A DNA stretch of 64,000 bases from an uncultured Candidatus Nitrosopumilus sp. (lineage in GTDB: Archaea; Thermoproteota; Nitrososphaeria; Nitrososphaerales; Nitrosopumilaceae), in NCBI GenBank assembly GCA_951812655.1, contig OX638319.1:1341620-1405619 (forward strand), in the 5' to 3' direction. This document shows, piece after piece, positions 17,865 to 26,422 of the stretch. How positions within the stretch are numbered: the first letter of the stretch is position 1; every line of letters begins with the position of its first letter. Below the pieces are notes generated by a model. It saw nothing but the letters and a program-made list of their open reading frames with translations, did not search any database and was not told the DNA's origin. The position numbers and the translations under genes are program-made.

Positions 17865-17926
17865 TTTGAAAAAGTTAGTCGATACAAAATCAAAATTAAT
17901 ATCCTTTGAAACTAGGGAAATTGCAG

Positions 17927-19207
17927 ATGGGTAAAATCACCATAGAGAAGCAAGATTCAGTAAAGCTCTATAAAATTCGAAAGACCCTCGAAGAACTTTC
18001 TAAGAAATCAGGTAGAGGTACAGAGCTGATTACGGTGTACATTCCCAAGGGAAAGCAGCTACATGAAATAATCAGTTCACTTCAACAAGAGCAGGGAACT
18101 GCGGACAATATCAAATCAGACCTTACCAGATCACATGTGGTCGACTCGCTAGGTAAAGTGGTTCAGAGACTAAAGTTATACAAAAAAACACCAGACAGAG
18201 GATTGGTGATGTTTTGTGGGGCACTTCCTCCCGAAGAGGGCGGACCATTAGGAAGTGAGGTGGTTACAGTATGGGAAGTAGATCCACCAAAAGATCTTAA
18301 CCAGTACCTTTACAGATGTGATGATCATTTTCACGTTGATATTTTAAAAGACATGCTAAAAGATGACAACCTCATAGGATTTTTAGCAATTGATGCCAAG
18401 GATGCGGGTTGGGGATTGCTGTATGGCGATAAAATTGAAGTCCTTTCCCAGACAGGTTCAGGAGTGGCCGGAAAACATAGGCAGGGAGGACAATCTGCAA
18501 AAAGATTCCAAAAGCTTCGAGAAATGGAATTGAGTTATTTCTATAACAGGGTTGCACAGACAACTAGAGAGTACTTTATAGACATTTATCCCGTCAAGGG
18601 ATTGATCATTTCTGGTCCGGGTCCCACCAAAGAAGATTTCATCAATGGTAACTATCTGGAATACAGGTTACAAAATAACATCATAAATACAATTGACGCT
18701 TCTTATTCAGGCGCGGAGGGAATCCGTGAGGCTTTTGCAAAATCTGCAGACATTTTGGGAAATTTCAGAATGGTAGAAGAGAAAAAACTCATGGAGGATC
18801 TGTTCAGAGAGATAAATGGAAATACAGGAAAAGGATCATACGGATTACAAGAAGTCATTGAATATCTCAAAAACAACGTTGTCAAGACTTTGATAATTAC
18901 AGACAATACCAACTTGATCAGAGTAGAAGGAGAATGCAAGAGATGCCAGCATATTCAAGAAGAAATTTTGGAGCGACCTCTAGTAATTCCGAAAAAAACA
19001 GAATACAAAAACAATCCATGTCCAGGATGTAAGGCCATGGAAGTAGATGTCAATGAGCAAGACATCGTGGATTACCTAGAGATTCTAGCTGCAAAGACTG
19101 GAACTCAGCTCGAGGTAATTTCTGGAAGTGCAGAGCATGGAAATATGCTTGCAAGTCTGGGAAAAATAGGAGCGATATTGAGATATAATCCAGGACACGC
19201 TAAATAA
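17927..19207 (+). CDS. prf1: Peptide chain release factor aRF1
   Basis: The archaeal class 1 release factor is 426 residues from the ATG at 17927; the frame could start at a TTG 7 codons earlier. Visible landmarks are N-I-K-S (61-64) and Y-x-x-C-x-x-x-F (Y-L-Y-R-C-D-D-H-F) for stop-codon reading, and G-G-Q (187-189) in the peptidyl-hydrolysis loop. The C-terminal domain has a C-x2-C ... C-x2-C pair in its mini-domain. It reads all three stop codons and works with aEF1A/aABCE1. It converges with the HIT gene, the ends overlapping by 8 nt. Confidence 0.97.
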   Translation: MGKITIEKQDSVKLYKIRKTLEELSKKSGRGTELITVYIPKGKQLHEIISSLQQEQGTADNIKSDLTRSHVVDSLGKVVQRLKLYKKTPDRGLVMFCGALPPEEGGPLGSEVVTVWEVDPPKDLNQYLYRCDDHFHVDILKDMLKDDNLIGFLAIDAKDAGWGLLYGDKIEVLSQTGSGVAGKHRQGGQSAKRFQKLREMELSYFYNRVAQTTREYFIDIYPVKGLIISGPGPTKEDFINGNYLEYRLQNNIINTIDASYSGAEGIREAFAKSADILGNFRMVEEKKLMEDLFREINGNTGKGSYGLQEVIEYLKNNVVKTLIITDNTNLIRVEGECKRCQHIQEEILERPLVIPKKTEYKNNPCPGCKAMEVDVNEQDIVDYLEILAAKTGTQLEVISGSAEHGNMLASLGKIGAILRYNPGHAK

Positions 19208-19607
19208 GCAGACTACGAACCTTTTCAGATAATTCCATCAATTCGGCATCACTTGAAATTTGACGTTTTGTCCAAACTGTTCCCTTGCTATTATATCGCG
19301 GAATAATGTGAATGTGTACATGCGGGACTATTTGCTTGGCGGCTCTTCCATTGTTCTGAGCAAGACTAAATGCGTCTGCTTCTGTAGAGGTTAGAATAGC
19401 ATTGGCGATTTTTGGAACTATTGAAAAGAGATGTCCCACGTCTTCAGCATCCATGTCAGTGATTCTTTCATGATGTTTTCTTGGAATTACCAGGCTGTGA
19501 CCAACATCAATAGGATATTTGTCTAAAAATGCCACATGTGACTCGTCATCATAGAGAATATGACCATCACGTTTGCCCTCTAGAATATCACAAAAAATAC
19601 AACTCAT
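19200..19607 (-). CDS. HIT-family nucleotide hydrolase or transferase
   Basis: The 135-residue protein begins C-I-F-C-D-I and ends its core with the histidine triad P-H-V-H-I-H-I-I-P-R-Y. That is the Hint-branch pattern, typically hydrolysing AMP-amidates or dinucleoside polyphosphates via a His-AMP intermediate. The N-terminal C-x2-C may bind zinc. It is a single gene on the minus strand, convergent with prf1. Confidence 0.93.
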   Translation of the reverse strand: MSCIFCDILEGKRDGHILYDDESHVAFLDKYPIDVGHSLVIPRKHHERITDMDAEDVGHLFSIVPKIANAILTSTEADAFSLAQNNGRAAKQIVPHVHIHIIPRYNSKGTVWTKRQISSDAELMELSEKVRSLLI

Positions 19608-19690
19608 AGCAAATGGATTCTGTTGATTTTATTTATTGTTTTGAACTTTAGTGATGAAATTTCATCTCATAAAATCAGAAAAGACAGTAA

Positions 19691-19720
19691 CATGCCAATC
19701 TGTAACATGTCAATCTGTAA
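19691..19720. repeat. 15-bp tandem duplication
   Basis: Two copies of catg(c/t)caatctgtaa stand head to tail with one mismatch in the gap before the anchored protein at 19823. It could be a duplicated operator half or simple slippage. Confidence 0.6.
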
Positions 19721-19822
19721 CACATTAAGTAATACTGAAACACGAAATCTACTTGGGTTTACTTTACTACGATAAATGTTGACGAATGGTTAATTAGGGC
19801 AAATTTCTGAGTCTGGATGTTC

Positions 19823-20419
19823 ATGGGCAGAAAAGAAAGGCAAAATCGTGAAGCAAAGCGTGAAAACTATGCCACAAAGCATTCAGCTGCAAAAAGAAAG
19901 CAGACTCTGATTGCCATCGGCGTGCTTTCTCTTATCGCAGTGATAGTAGGATATGCAGGATATCTGTTTATCAATATGACCGAAACTGCCCCAGGTGGAC
20001 CTGAAAATGCAGGTGCTTTGGGAAGTGAACACTCACATGCAGCTATTCTGGTGAAGATATTTGGAGACACGTTTGAATTTGCCAGTCCAGCTTTCCAGAT
20101 CAAGTCAAGCTGGATTCATTTTGAAGGAAATGATGGCAGTACAATACACAAACACGCCACAGGAGTCGATTTGGAATACCTATTTGACTCATTGTCAATA
20201 GGACTAGATGATCAGTGCTACATATTCCCTGACGGAAAATCCTTCTGTACTAATGAGGATTACACTCTGAAGTTCTTTATCAACAGAGAACAAGTGAGTG
20301 ATCTTAGAGACTATGAGATAATGGAAGATGACAGAATCCTAATTCAATTCGGTTCCGAAACAGATGAAGAGACTGAAGAACACCTACGTCAACTAGACAA
20401 CCAAGAATTAATAAAATAA
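19823..20419 (+). CDS. Membrane-anchored extracellular protein with a His/Cys-bearing domain
   Basis: The N-terminus is strongly basic (G-R-K-E-R-Q-N-R-E-A-K-R), followed by one membrane helix (about 28-50) and an outer domain of about 150 residues. That domain has H-S-H near the membrane, H-F-x9-H-K-H, and two Cys residues flanking F-P-D-G-K-S-F. Proteins with this layout are common and conserved in ammonia-oxidising archaea, but I know of no assigned function. ATG at 19817 or 19823 is possible. The paired Cys and His suggest metal or disulfide chemistry outside the cell. Confidence 0.7.
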   Translation: MGRKERQNREAKRENYATKHSAAKRKQTLIAIGVLSLIAVIVGYAGYLFINMTETAPGGPENAGALGSEHSHAAILVKIFGDTFEFASPAFQIKSSWIHFEGNDGSTIHKHATGVDLEYLFDSLSIGLDDQCYIFPDGKSFCTNEDYTLKFFINREQVSDLRDYEIMEDDRILIQFGSETDEETEEHLRQLDNQELIK

Positions 20420-20430
20420 CTTTCTATCAA

Positions 20431-20622
20431 CTAGTCTTTTGTTGTGAATTTAGCCTGCTTGTCAAAGAACATGTAAAATCCACACTTTACACATCTTAAG
20501 ACGGTAAGATCAGTGGTGAGAAATTCTTTATTCTCAAATCTCCCGCTTAGTTTTACATTTTCTCCGGCTATCTCAGCTTTATTGCTCTTACACACAGGAC
20601 ACTCTAATGCTTTTTCTTCCAT
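20431..20622 (-). CDS. 63-aa zinc-ribbon protein
   Basis: The start is the ATG at 20620-20622, not the upstream TTG. Two knuckles, C-P-V-C-K-S and C-V-K-C-G-F, are separated by about 36 residues of beta-rich sequence, forming a typical zinc ribbon. It converges with the membrane-anchored protein, 11 nt between stops. Function is unknown, but nucleic-acid or protein binding is the usual role. Confidence 0.75.
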   Translation of the reverse strand: MEEKALECPVCKSNKAEIAGENVKLSGRFENKEFLTTDLTVLRCVKCGFYMFFDKQAKFTTKD

Positions 20623-21080
20623 GAACAATTCCAAATATCTATGAATTTAAACTCAATGAAGACTTCATCATGTAAACCGTGTAAACAAATTGAAAATTAA
20701 AAAAATAGATATCAAATGAAAATTTCTACAATAATTTATCAATATATTCAATTTGACATCAACAAAAAAAGAAATCAGACGTAAGAAAAGAAGAACAATC
20801 ATGAATCATCATCCATTTGGAGGAAAATACCCACATGTGTATTTTGAAAGTTTGTATGATTACGCAAAAAAACCTAGATTTTAAAATTGACAGATGGAAT
20901 CAGACACATGGCTCCATCTTCACATGGGGTTGATGAAGTATTTAGAAGCAATTGAAATATTTACAAATGTGAAAAATTTAATCCAAAGAAAAAAGATAAT
21001 GTTTTATCTGATCAGGCAAAAAGGACAAATTTGACCGTCTAGAAGTACAGGACAAGGTACAAATGGATTTAGATTCATCA
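20623..21080. other. Gap of about 460 bp with only doubtful tiny frames
   Basis: The plus strand has open frames of 27 (20801-20884) and about 34 codons (from 20935), but neither has a clear promoter or motif. They may be the remains of a decayed gene. Nothing else stands out. Confidence 0.4.
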
Positions 21081-21566
21081 CTAGTCTTTTAGGTAAGTCA
21101 CACCAGAGACGTTTTCTGCATCCTTAATCTTCACTACCACAGTATCTCCTAATTTGTTGAATATTCGTTGACGTTTTTGATTGGTAAGTATTCCACCTAA
21201 AATTACGTCGATAGGAAGTAAAAATGATTTTCCAACTGAGCTTAGTAAAACACCTTTTAGATCAGCTTTGAATCCATCTATTCTAACCACTTTCAAATTA
21301 AGAATTTTTTTTCCAATTGTTTGACCAGTTTTATATTCTAAAAATACCCAATACAAAAAGAACAGAATGCTTGTAGGAATATACTGGGTGTTCTCCGCCC
21401 ATAAACCGGCCTCGTTTGTTTCGTAGTAAATTGTTCCAAACAATGCAAATATGATTAGTGTCGATACACTCGAAATTATTACAAAATCAATTAGCCATGC
21501 AAAAAATCGATCTGACCATTTAGCAAGAACGATCTTTGAACCTATTTCTGATTTGTCATCACTCAT
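21081..21566 (-). CDS. RDD-family membrane protein
   Basis: The 161-residue protein has the RDD pattern: R-F-F-A-W-L-I-D-F in the first span, a second span, then K-T-G-Q-T-I-G-K-K-I-L-N-L-K-V-V before the third. RDD proteins are three-helix membrane proteins of uncertain role; some act in ion or antibiotic tolerance. It stands divergent from the methyltransferase at 21661, about 95 nt away. Confidence 0.88.
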   Translation of the reverse strand: MSDDKSEIGSKIVLAKWSDRFFAWLIDFVIISSVSTLIIFALFGTIYYETNEAGLWAENTQYIPTSILFFLYWVFLEYKTGQTIGKKILNLKVVRIDGFKADLKGVLLSSVGKSFLLPIDVILGGILTNQKRQRIFNKLGDTVVVKIKDAENVSGVTYLKD

Positions 21567-21660
21567 GATGTAACGAGATATTCCAAATTAATAAAACATG
21601 TCAAATCCTGATGGCTTTAAAATTTATAGCCATCTACCACAATTAAGTGTAGAATAATTT

Positions 21661-22506
21661 TTGAACTCAATTAATCCTATCGAACTTTTTCTCTGGACAT
21701 TTAGAAGAAATGAAAAGGACGTAGTGAATCTGTACAACACACTCTCTCCGGTGATGCAGATTGCTACAGGGGGCTCTATGCTAAACTTTGGATTTTGGTC
21801 TTCAAAAAATGATAAACCCATTTTGGCACAGAACAACCTATGCATGATTTTTGCAGATATGGCAGAACTAAAATCAAGTAGACGCTCTGTCGATGTCGGA
21901 AGCGGGCTATCTGCCCCATCCAGATTGTGGAGAGAGAAATTTCCAGACATACAACTATACGACATAAACATCAACTTGAATCAGTTATCATTTTCTGGAA
22001 ACCAGAAAAATATTGAATTTGTAAATTCAACATCCACTAAGATGCCTTTTGCAGACAGTTCTGTTGATAGAGTATTGGCAATGGAATCTGCTCAACATTT
22101 CAAACCATTGAAAAATTTTATTACAGAGTCAAAAAGAATTTTGACAGATACAGGACTGCTTGTCATGGCGATTCCAGTCACTACAGAGGAGTCATCTCTA
22201 GGAAAACTGGATATTTTGAAATTCACATGGTCCTCAGAGCACTACAGCGTAGACTTTTTAAAGAAAACGATAAACATGAACGGTTTCTCAATTTCTGATG
22301 AAAAATTCATTGGTTCTAATGTTTATGAACCATTGACCGATTACTATATTGCAAATAGAGACAATTTAAAAAAACTGATCTTGAAAGAATATCCCCAGTA
22401 TGTTGAAAAAATCCTATTCAAATCACTTCAAAAAATGAAAAAGGCATCAAAAGAAAAAAGCATTGAATACATGCTGATAAAATGTCACAAGCATGAAGCT
22501 TCATGA
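21661..22506 (+). CDS. Class I SAM-dependent methyltransferase
   Basis: The 281-residue protein starts at TTG 21661. Motif I is V-D-V-G-S-G-L-S-A-P, followed by the acidic strand end Y-D-I-N-I-N and motif-II-like F-A-D-S-S-V-D-R-V-L-A-M-E-S-A-Q-H-F. The layout is that of UbiE/sterol-type small-molecule methyltransferases; the E-S-A-Q-H-F stretch is typical of that branch. The substrate is unknown; candidates include lipids or quinones. No neighbouring biosynthetic gene helps. Confidence 0.85.
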   Translation: MNSINPIELFLWTFRRNEKDVVNLYNTLSPVMQIATGGSMLNFGFWSSKNDKPILAQNNLCMIFADMAELKSSRRSVDVGSGLSAPSRLWREKFPDIQLYDININLNQLSFSGNQKNIEFVNSTSTKMPFADSSVDRVLAMESAQHFKPLKNFITESKRILTDTGLLVMAIPVTTEESSLGKLDILKFTWSSEHYSVDFLKKTINMNGFSISDEKFIGSNVYEPLTDYYIANRDNLKKLILKEYPQYVEKILFKSLQKMKKASKEKSIEYMLIKCHKHEAS

Positions 22507-22553
22507 TATTCTAGGCTAGGTTTTTATTTTATGACGCATAATCATTGTACATA

Positions 22554-22937
22554 ATGTCAGACAACGATAATTTATCTAGCGCATATGCAGAAAAGTGCTC
22601 CAAACTTTTAGAAGAGAACGAAATTCGTTTTTCCGGAATAGTTGACAAAGAAGGGAATCTGGTTGTCGGCGGTTTTAAAGAAGGACTTACTCCATACGAA
22701 GGTGATGAAACAAAACTACAGTCTTTTTTTGATTTTGTTTCTAAGGCATCAATTAGAAAAGAATTTGACGAGAGTTTGGGTCCGATAAATTATCTTGCTG
22801 CACGAAGAGATAAAGCGGTATTGGTTAGCTTTCCATTTCCAGTATCCCATATTTTATTACTAATTTCTGCAGAACCCACAGTAAATATCGAGAATTTGGC
22901 AAAAAAGGTTGTAGATATTTTCTCAGGCGTGAATTAA
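22554..22937 (+). CDS. Thaumarchaeal conserved protein (DUF6659-like), copy 2
   Basis: A paralogue of 6255-6650 and 28563-28961. It is 127 residues from the ATG at 22554; an in-frame TTG lies three codons upstream, but a TATA-like gtttttatttta about 28 nt before 22554 favours the ATG. Shared marks are E-N-E-I-R-F-S-G-I-V-D, a G-G-F-K-E-G-L-T-P loop, and Y-L-A-A-R-R-D-K-A-V-L-V-S-F-P. Function is unknown. Confidence 0.75.
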   Translation: MSDNDNLSSAYAEKCSKLLEENEIRFSGIVDKEGNLVVGGFKEGLTPYEGDETKLQSFFDFVSKASIRKEFDESLGPINYLAARRDKAVLVSFPFPVSHILLLISAEPTVNIENLAKKVVDIFSGVN

Positions 22938-22994
22938 GCAGATCAGAATATCTTTACAAATTCTTTAATTGTGGAAAAAAACCGACAATAAAAC

Positions 22995-24104
22995 ATGAAA
23001 TTCACCATTGCCTTAATTTTTCTGTTTCTGATTTTTCCAGTTAGCTACGTAATAGCTCACGGAGAAGTAAATGATTTTTCTACAGACAAGAAGATTTATC
23101 ACAAAAACGATCAACTCAACATATCTGGAAATGTTGAATTTGACTCAAATGTTCCATTTGTCACAATCCAGATATTCACCCCGGGAAAATCTGGCTTCGC
23201 AGATTTCAAAACATTTCCCATAGGTTCTGATGGAAAATTCTCTGCAGTGTTTCACGTGGGAGGTCCCACATGGACCGCGGAAGGAAATTATCCCATCAAA
23301 GTGACCTATAATGGAAACATCGAAAAGACAATCCAATACAAAGAATTTGCTGTTCAGAAAGAACAGGAGTCAGTCCCCGAGCCGGAAGTGCAGCAGGAGC
23401 CAGCCCCCGAGCCGGAAGTGCAGCAGGAGCCAGCCCCCGAGCCGGAAGTGCAGCAGGAGCCAGTCCCCGAGCCGGAAGTGCAGCAGGAGCCAGTCCCCGA
23501 GCCGGAAGTGCAGACCAGACAGGAATCTAACTTCATCACTTTAAAATTTAAAATTCCAAATTTCCCATCATTTGACAAACCTCCACAGTACTACATTGAC
23601 AGATACAACAACGAGCAAAGTTACAAAAAATGGTTTGACTCACAATTTCCAAATGACTCCATAGTTGAAGTTGTAGGATACAAAGCAACAAAGGTGGCAG
23701 ATTTCCCATCATTTGACAAACCTCCACAGTACTACATTGACAGATACAACAACGAGCAAAGTTACAAAAAATGGTTTGACTCACAATTTCCAAATGACTC
23801 CATCTACAATGTTTTGGGATACAAAAATCCAATAGCAGTTCCAGACTGGATTAGAAACAATGCCGAATGGTGGGCAATAGGAGAAATCAACGATTCCACA
23901 TTTGTGTCAGGAATAGAGTTTATGCTAGAAAATGACATAATCAGAATTTCAAGTATCTCACCATCTGGAAATGTTTCTGATGACGAAATTCCATCTTGGA
24001 TTAGAAACAATGCCCATTGGTGGTCACAAGATTTAATCTCAGAAGATGAATTCGTTAATTCTTTGAAGTTTCTAATCCAGAATAGAGTGATAACCGTCAA
24101 TTAA
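22995..24104 (+). CDS. Secreted repeat protein with Pro-Glu linker and W-rich modules
   Basis: The 369-residue protein has a signal peptide (about 1-22), a beta-sandwich domain (about 25-120) resembling archaeal surface macroglobulin/Ig-like folds, then a Pro/Glu/Gln linker of ten-residue units (about 126-173). Two identical tyrosine-rich repeats follow, beginning F-P-S-F-D-K-P-P-Q-Y-Y (about 190-223 and 237-270), and two W-rich modules close the chain (I-P-D-W-I-R-N-N-A-E-W-W and I-P-S-W-I-R-N-N-A-H-W-W). A rigid, surface-exposed stalk with terminal binding modules is the most reasonable reading. The length of the linker is probably variable between strains. Confidence 0.8.
   Translation: MKFTIALIFLFLIFPVSYVIAHGEVNDFSTDKKIYHKNDQLNISGNVEFDSNVPFVTIQIFTPGKSGFADFKTFPIGSDGKFSAVFHVGGPTWTAEGNYPIKVTYNGNIEKTIQYKEFAVQKEQESVPEPEVQQEPAPEPEVQQEPAPEPEVQQEPVPEPEVQQEPVPEPEVQTRQESNFITLKFKIPNFPSFDKPPQYYIDRYNNEQSYKKWFDSQFPNDSIVEVVGYKATKVADFPSFDKPPQYYIDRYNNEQSYKKWFDSQFPNDSIYNVLGYKNPIAVPDWIRNNAEWWAIGEINDSTFVSGIEFMLENDIIRISSISPSGNVSDDEIPSWIRNNAHWWSQDLISEDEFVNSLKFLIQNRVITVN
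23371..23513. repeat. 30-bp tandem repeat, nearly five units, in coding sequence
   Basis: The unit cagtccccga-gccggaagtg-cagcaggagc repeats at 23371, 23401, 23431, 23461 and (partly) 23491, with one variable base. It encodes the ten-residue Pro-Glu linker unit. It is much richer in GC than its surroundings. Near identity points to recent slippage. Confidence 0.95.
23560..23662. repeat. 103-bp direct repeat, copy 1
   Basis: Matches 23701-23803 exactly (offset 141 bp) as far as I can read. It encodes the first tyrosine-rich repeat. Confidence 0.9.
23701..23803. repeat. 103-bp direct repeat, copy 2
   Basis: Partner of 23560-23662; the intervening 38 bp encode a short linker with V-V-G-Y-K. Confidence 0.9.
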
Positions 24105-24155
24105 ATTTGTGCCGAAGAAATAGTTTTTATCCAGCATCATTAACTTCAAAACGAA

Positions 24156-24605
24156 ATGAAAGCTACATTTGGTGCAGGATGCTTTTGGCATGTTGAAGAT
24201 TTGCTTCAGAAAACCAAAGGGGTTAAATCCACAGCGGTGGGGTACATTGGAGGACAATTGCCAAATCCCACATATGAAGAAGTTTGCACAGACAAAACAG
24301 GTCATGCGGAAGCTGTACAAGTTGAATTTGATCCAAACGAAGTCACTTTCGATGAACTGTTGAATGTTTTTTGGGACAACCATAATCCTACAACACTAAA
24401 CCGTCAAGGACCAGATATTGGCAACCAGTATCGTTCAGCCATTTTTTACCACGATGAGGAACAGAGAATTCAGGCTGAAAAATCCAAGCAAGCACAGTCT
24501 AAAAAGCACAAAGATCAGATAGTAACTGAAATTACTCCGGCACCATCATTTTACAAGGCCGAAGAATACCATCAAAAGTATTTCAAAAAACACGGATTTT
24601 CTTAA
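24156..24605 (+). CDS. msrA: Peptide methionine-S-sulfoxide reductase MsrA
   Basis: The 149-residue protein has the catalytic motif G-C-F-W with nucleophile C9, then G-Y-I-G-G and the D-P-x-x-V-(T/S)-F-D-E-L-L-x-x-F-W-D-N-H block. It repairs oxidised methionine using thioredoxin-type reductants. It is slightly short at both ends compared with bacterial MsrA and lacks the usual second resolving-Cys tail, ending at K-K-H-G-F-S. It converges with the universal-stress gene with a 2-nt gap. Confidence 0.95.
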   Translation: MKATFGAGCFWHVEDLLQKTKGVKSTAVGYIGGQLPNPTYEEVCTDKTGHAEAVQVEFDPNEVTFDELLNVFWDNHNPTTLNRQGPDIGNQYRSAIFYHDEEQRIQAEKSKQAQSKKHKDQIVTEITPAPSFYKAEEYHQKYFKKHGFS

Positions 24606-24607
24606 AA

Positions 24608-25039
24608 CTACTTTACAATCACAACTGGGATCTTTGAAGCATGGATGACATAATTTGATATACTGCCAAAGATCATTTGTTTAGCGGAACTTCTTCCACG
24701 GGATCCTAGCACAATCATGTCAAATTTGTCTTTTCCGTGGGCTAATTTGATTATGTTATATCCCACATCACCCCTAATGATTTTTTCTTTGAAAACTATT
24801 CCGTTTTGGGCAGCTAAAACTTTGGCAGAGTCCATAATGTTTTTCACCTCTTTGTTATAGGACTCATCAACTGAGCCTACACCTCTGAATTCGGAACGTG
24901 GAGGAGCCTGAATGGAATAAACTCCCGTAATTATTGCCCCACATCCTCTAGCCAGAATAATAGCAGTTTCCAATCCACGATTGGAATTTTTAGAGCCGTC
25001 TAACGGCACCAATATTTTTGAAATTTTCTTTTTTAACAC
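24608..25039 (-). CDS. Universal stress protein, UspA family
   Basis: The 143-residue single-domain protein begins K-I-L-V-P-L-D-G-S-K-N-S and ends with G-S-R-G-R-S-S-A-K-Q-M-I-F-G-S-I-S-N-Y-V. That G-x2-G-x9-G-(S/T) pattern marks the ATP-binding branch of the family. The role is probably stress signalling or energy sensing; archaeal genomes carry several copies. It is transcribed alone. Confidence 0.92.
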   Translation of the reverse strand: MLKKKISKILVPLDGSKNSNRGLETAIILARGCGAIITGVYSIQAPPRSEFRGVGSVDESYNKEVKNIMDSAKVLAAQNGIVFKEKIIRGDVGYNIIKLAHGKDKFDMIVLGSRGRSSAKQMIFGSISNYVIHASKIPVVIVK

Positions 25040-25167
25040 ATTTTTAGATTAACTTGGACCCTAAAAAACATGCTTGTCATGAAATAAATCAAAAAAATCT
25101 ATGATTACAATTATTTTGGATCGTTAAATTAACTAAAACTTATCTAGTCAGTGTCATTGTTGCTAAA

Positions 25168-25962
25168 ATGGTGGAAGAGAAGTTTCTTCAAGTGGACGGT
25201 CATAAAATCAGGTATGTTGAGTCGGGTAACTCTGAAAATACACTCATATTAGTTCACGGTTTGGGTGCATCGTCTGAGAGATGGAATCACGTTATCCCAA
25301 TTTTGTCAAAATATTATCATGTAATAGTCCCAGACTTGATTGGTTTTGGACATAGTGACAAACCCACTACAGACTATACAATTGATTTCTTTGTAGACTT
25401 TCTTGATAAATTCATCACCATATTAGAAATTAAATTACCTAGCATTGTAGGGTCATCACTTGGGGGGCAAATTTCTGCAGAATACACATCAACACACATA
25501 GAAAAAATTAACAAACTGGTACTTGTGTCACCTTCTGGTATAATGAAACAATCCACTCCTGCACTTGATGCTTATATCATGGCAGCTATGTATCCAAATA
25601 AAATAAGTGCAAGAAAGGCATTTGAAATGATGGAAGGCTCTGGAGAACATGTTGATGAAGAAATTGTTTCAGGATTTATTCAGCGAATGCAAATGACAAA
25701 TGCAAAGCTATCTTTCATGTCCACAATTTTAGGATTAAAAAATTCAAAGCCTATTAAAACAAAGCTTGAGTCAATTTCATCACCAACCCTATTGATCTGG
25801 GGAACAAATGATCCTGTAATTCCAATCATCCATGCGAAAGGGTTTACCTCATCAATCCAGAATTGTACTTTCAATGAAATGAGTGAATGCGGTCACACCC
25901 CATATGTTCAGGAACCCAAAAAATTTGCTTCCATTGTATTGGAATTTCTCACACAACAATAG
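25168..25962 (+). CDS. Alpha/beta-fold hydrolase next to the PHA locus
   Basis: The 264-residue protein has the oxyanion loop H-G-L-G-A-S-S, nucleophile elbow G-S-S-L-G-G, an Asp in W-G-T-N-D-P-V-I-P and a late His in G-H-T-P-Y-V-Q-E-P. This is the esterase/C-C hydrolase pattern. It starts a plus-strand run with the AbrB-domain and phasin-like genes (34-nt gap), so a role in releasing or processing hydroxyalkanoates is plausible but unproven. Confidence 0.85.
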   Translation: MVEEKFLQVDGHKIRYVESGNSENTLILVHGLGASSERWNHVIPILSKYYHVIVPDLIGFGHSDKPTTDYTIDFFVDFLDKFITILEIKLPSIVGSSLGGQISAEYTSTHIEKINKLVLVSPSGIMKQSTPALDAYIMAAMYPNKISARKAFEMMEGSGEHVDEEIVSGFIQRMQMTNAKLSFMSTILGLKNSKPIKTKLESISSPTLLIWGTNDPVIPIIHAKGFTSSIQNCTFNEMSECGHTPYVQEPKKFASIVLEFLTQQ

Positions 25963-25996
25963 ATTCATTTAAATACATTAATTCCTATTAATACCT

Positions 25997-26422
25997 ATGA
26001 GTGGTAATCAAAACCTGTATGATCCATCTAAAATGTTCAAGTCATGGATACAAAAAAGCGGACAAGCCCAAGCTGAATTTATAAAAAATTTTGGTTCGTT
26101 AATGAATCATCAATCAAATCAAACATTCAACCCATTGGAAACACTAAAAGGAATTTCTGAAAGCACAAAACAAACTCAATCCAGCATGATGAACAACATG
26201 TCCAACATTCAAAGTCAGAGTATGGATACCATGTTCAACATAGGTCAGATGCTTCCATCATTCATGCATTGGGGAGCATACAAAACAACCATTAGTAGTA
26301 ATGGAAGAATTTCAATTCCAGAAGCTGAACGAAATGCCCTTGGTTTAGGAGAGGGAGATTTGGTGCAAGTGGTAATCTTACCTATTGGAAAAAAATCAAA
26401 AACTAAGGAGACGAAAAAATGA
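25997..26422 (+). CDS. Phasin-like protein with C-terminal AbrB/SpoVT domain
   Basis: In the 141-residue protein the N-terminal two thirds are helical and rich in Gln/Asn/Met, like granule-associated phasins. The last 45 residues form an AbrB-type swapped-hairpin DNA-binding domain (T-T-I-S-S-N-G-R-I-S-I-P-E-A-E-R ... L-G-E-G-D-L-V-Q-V). Haloarchaeal PHA loci have an AbrB-domain regulator, PhaR, beside a phasin. This gene resembles both roles in one chain. It overlaps the next gene by 4 nt. Confidence 0.75.
   Translation: MSGNQNLYDPSKMFKSWIQKSGQAQAEFIKNFGSLMNHQSNQTFNPLETLKGISESTKQTQSSMMNNMSNIQSQSMDTMFNIGQMLPSFMHWGAYKTTISSNGRISIPEAERNALGLGEGDLVQVVILPIGKKSKTKETKK

Noticed and set aside
19651-19738. 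Possible C/D-box small RNA (tgatga ... ctga)
   Set aside because: Boxes C and D exist by chance spacing of almost 90 nt, but no internal D' and C' boxes or terminal stem could be seen.
20801-20884. 27-codon frame M-N-H-H-P-F-G-G-K-Y
   Set aside because: Too short and without a promoter at proper distance; it may be a decayed fragment, not enough to list as a gene.
23371-23513. Possible CRISPR-like repeat array
   Set aside because: The 30-bp units are directly adjacent with no unique spacers and encode a Pro-Glu linker in frame.
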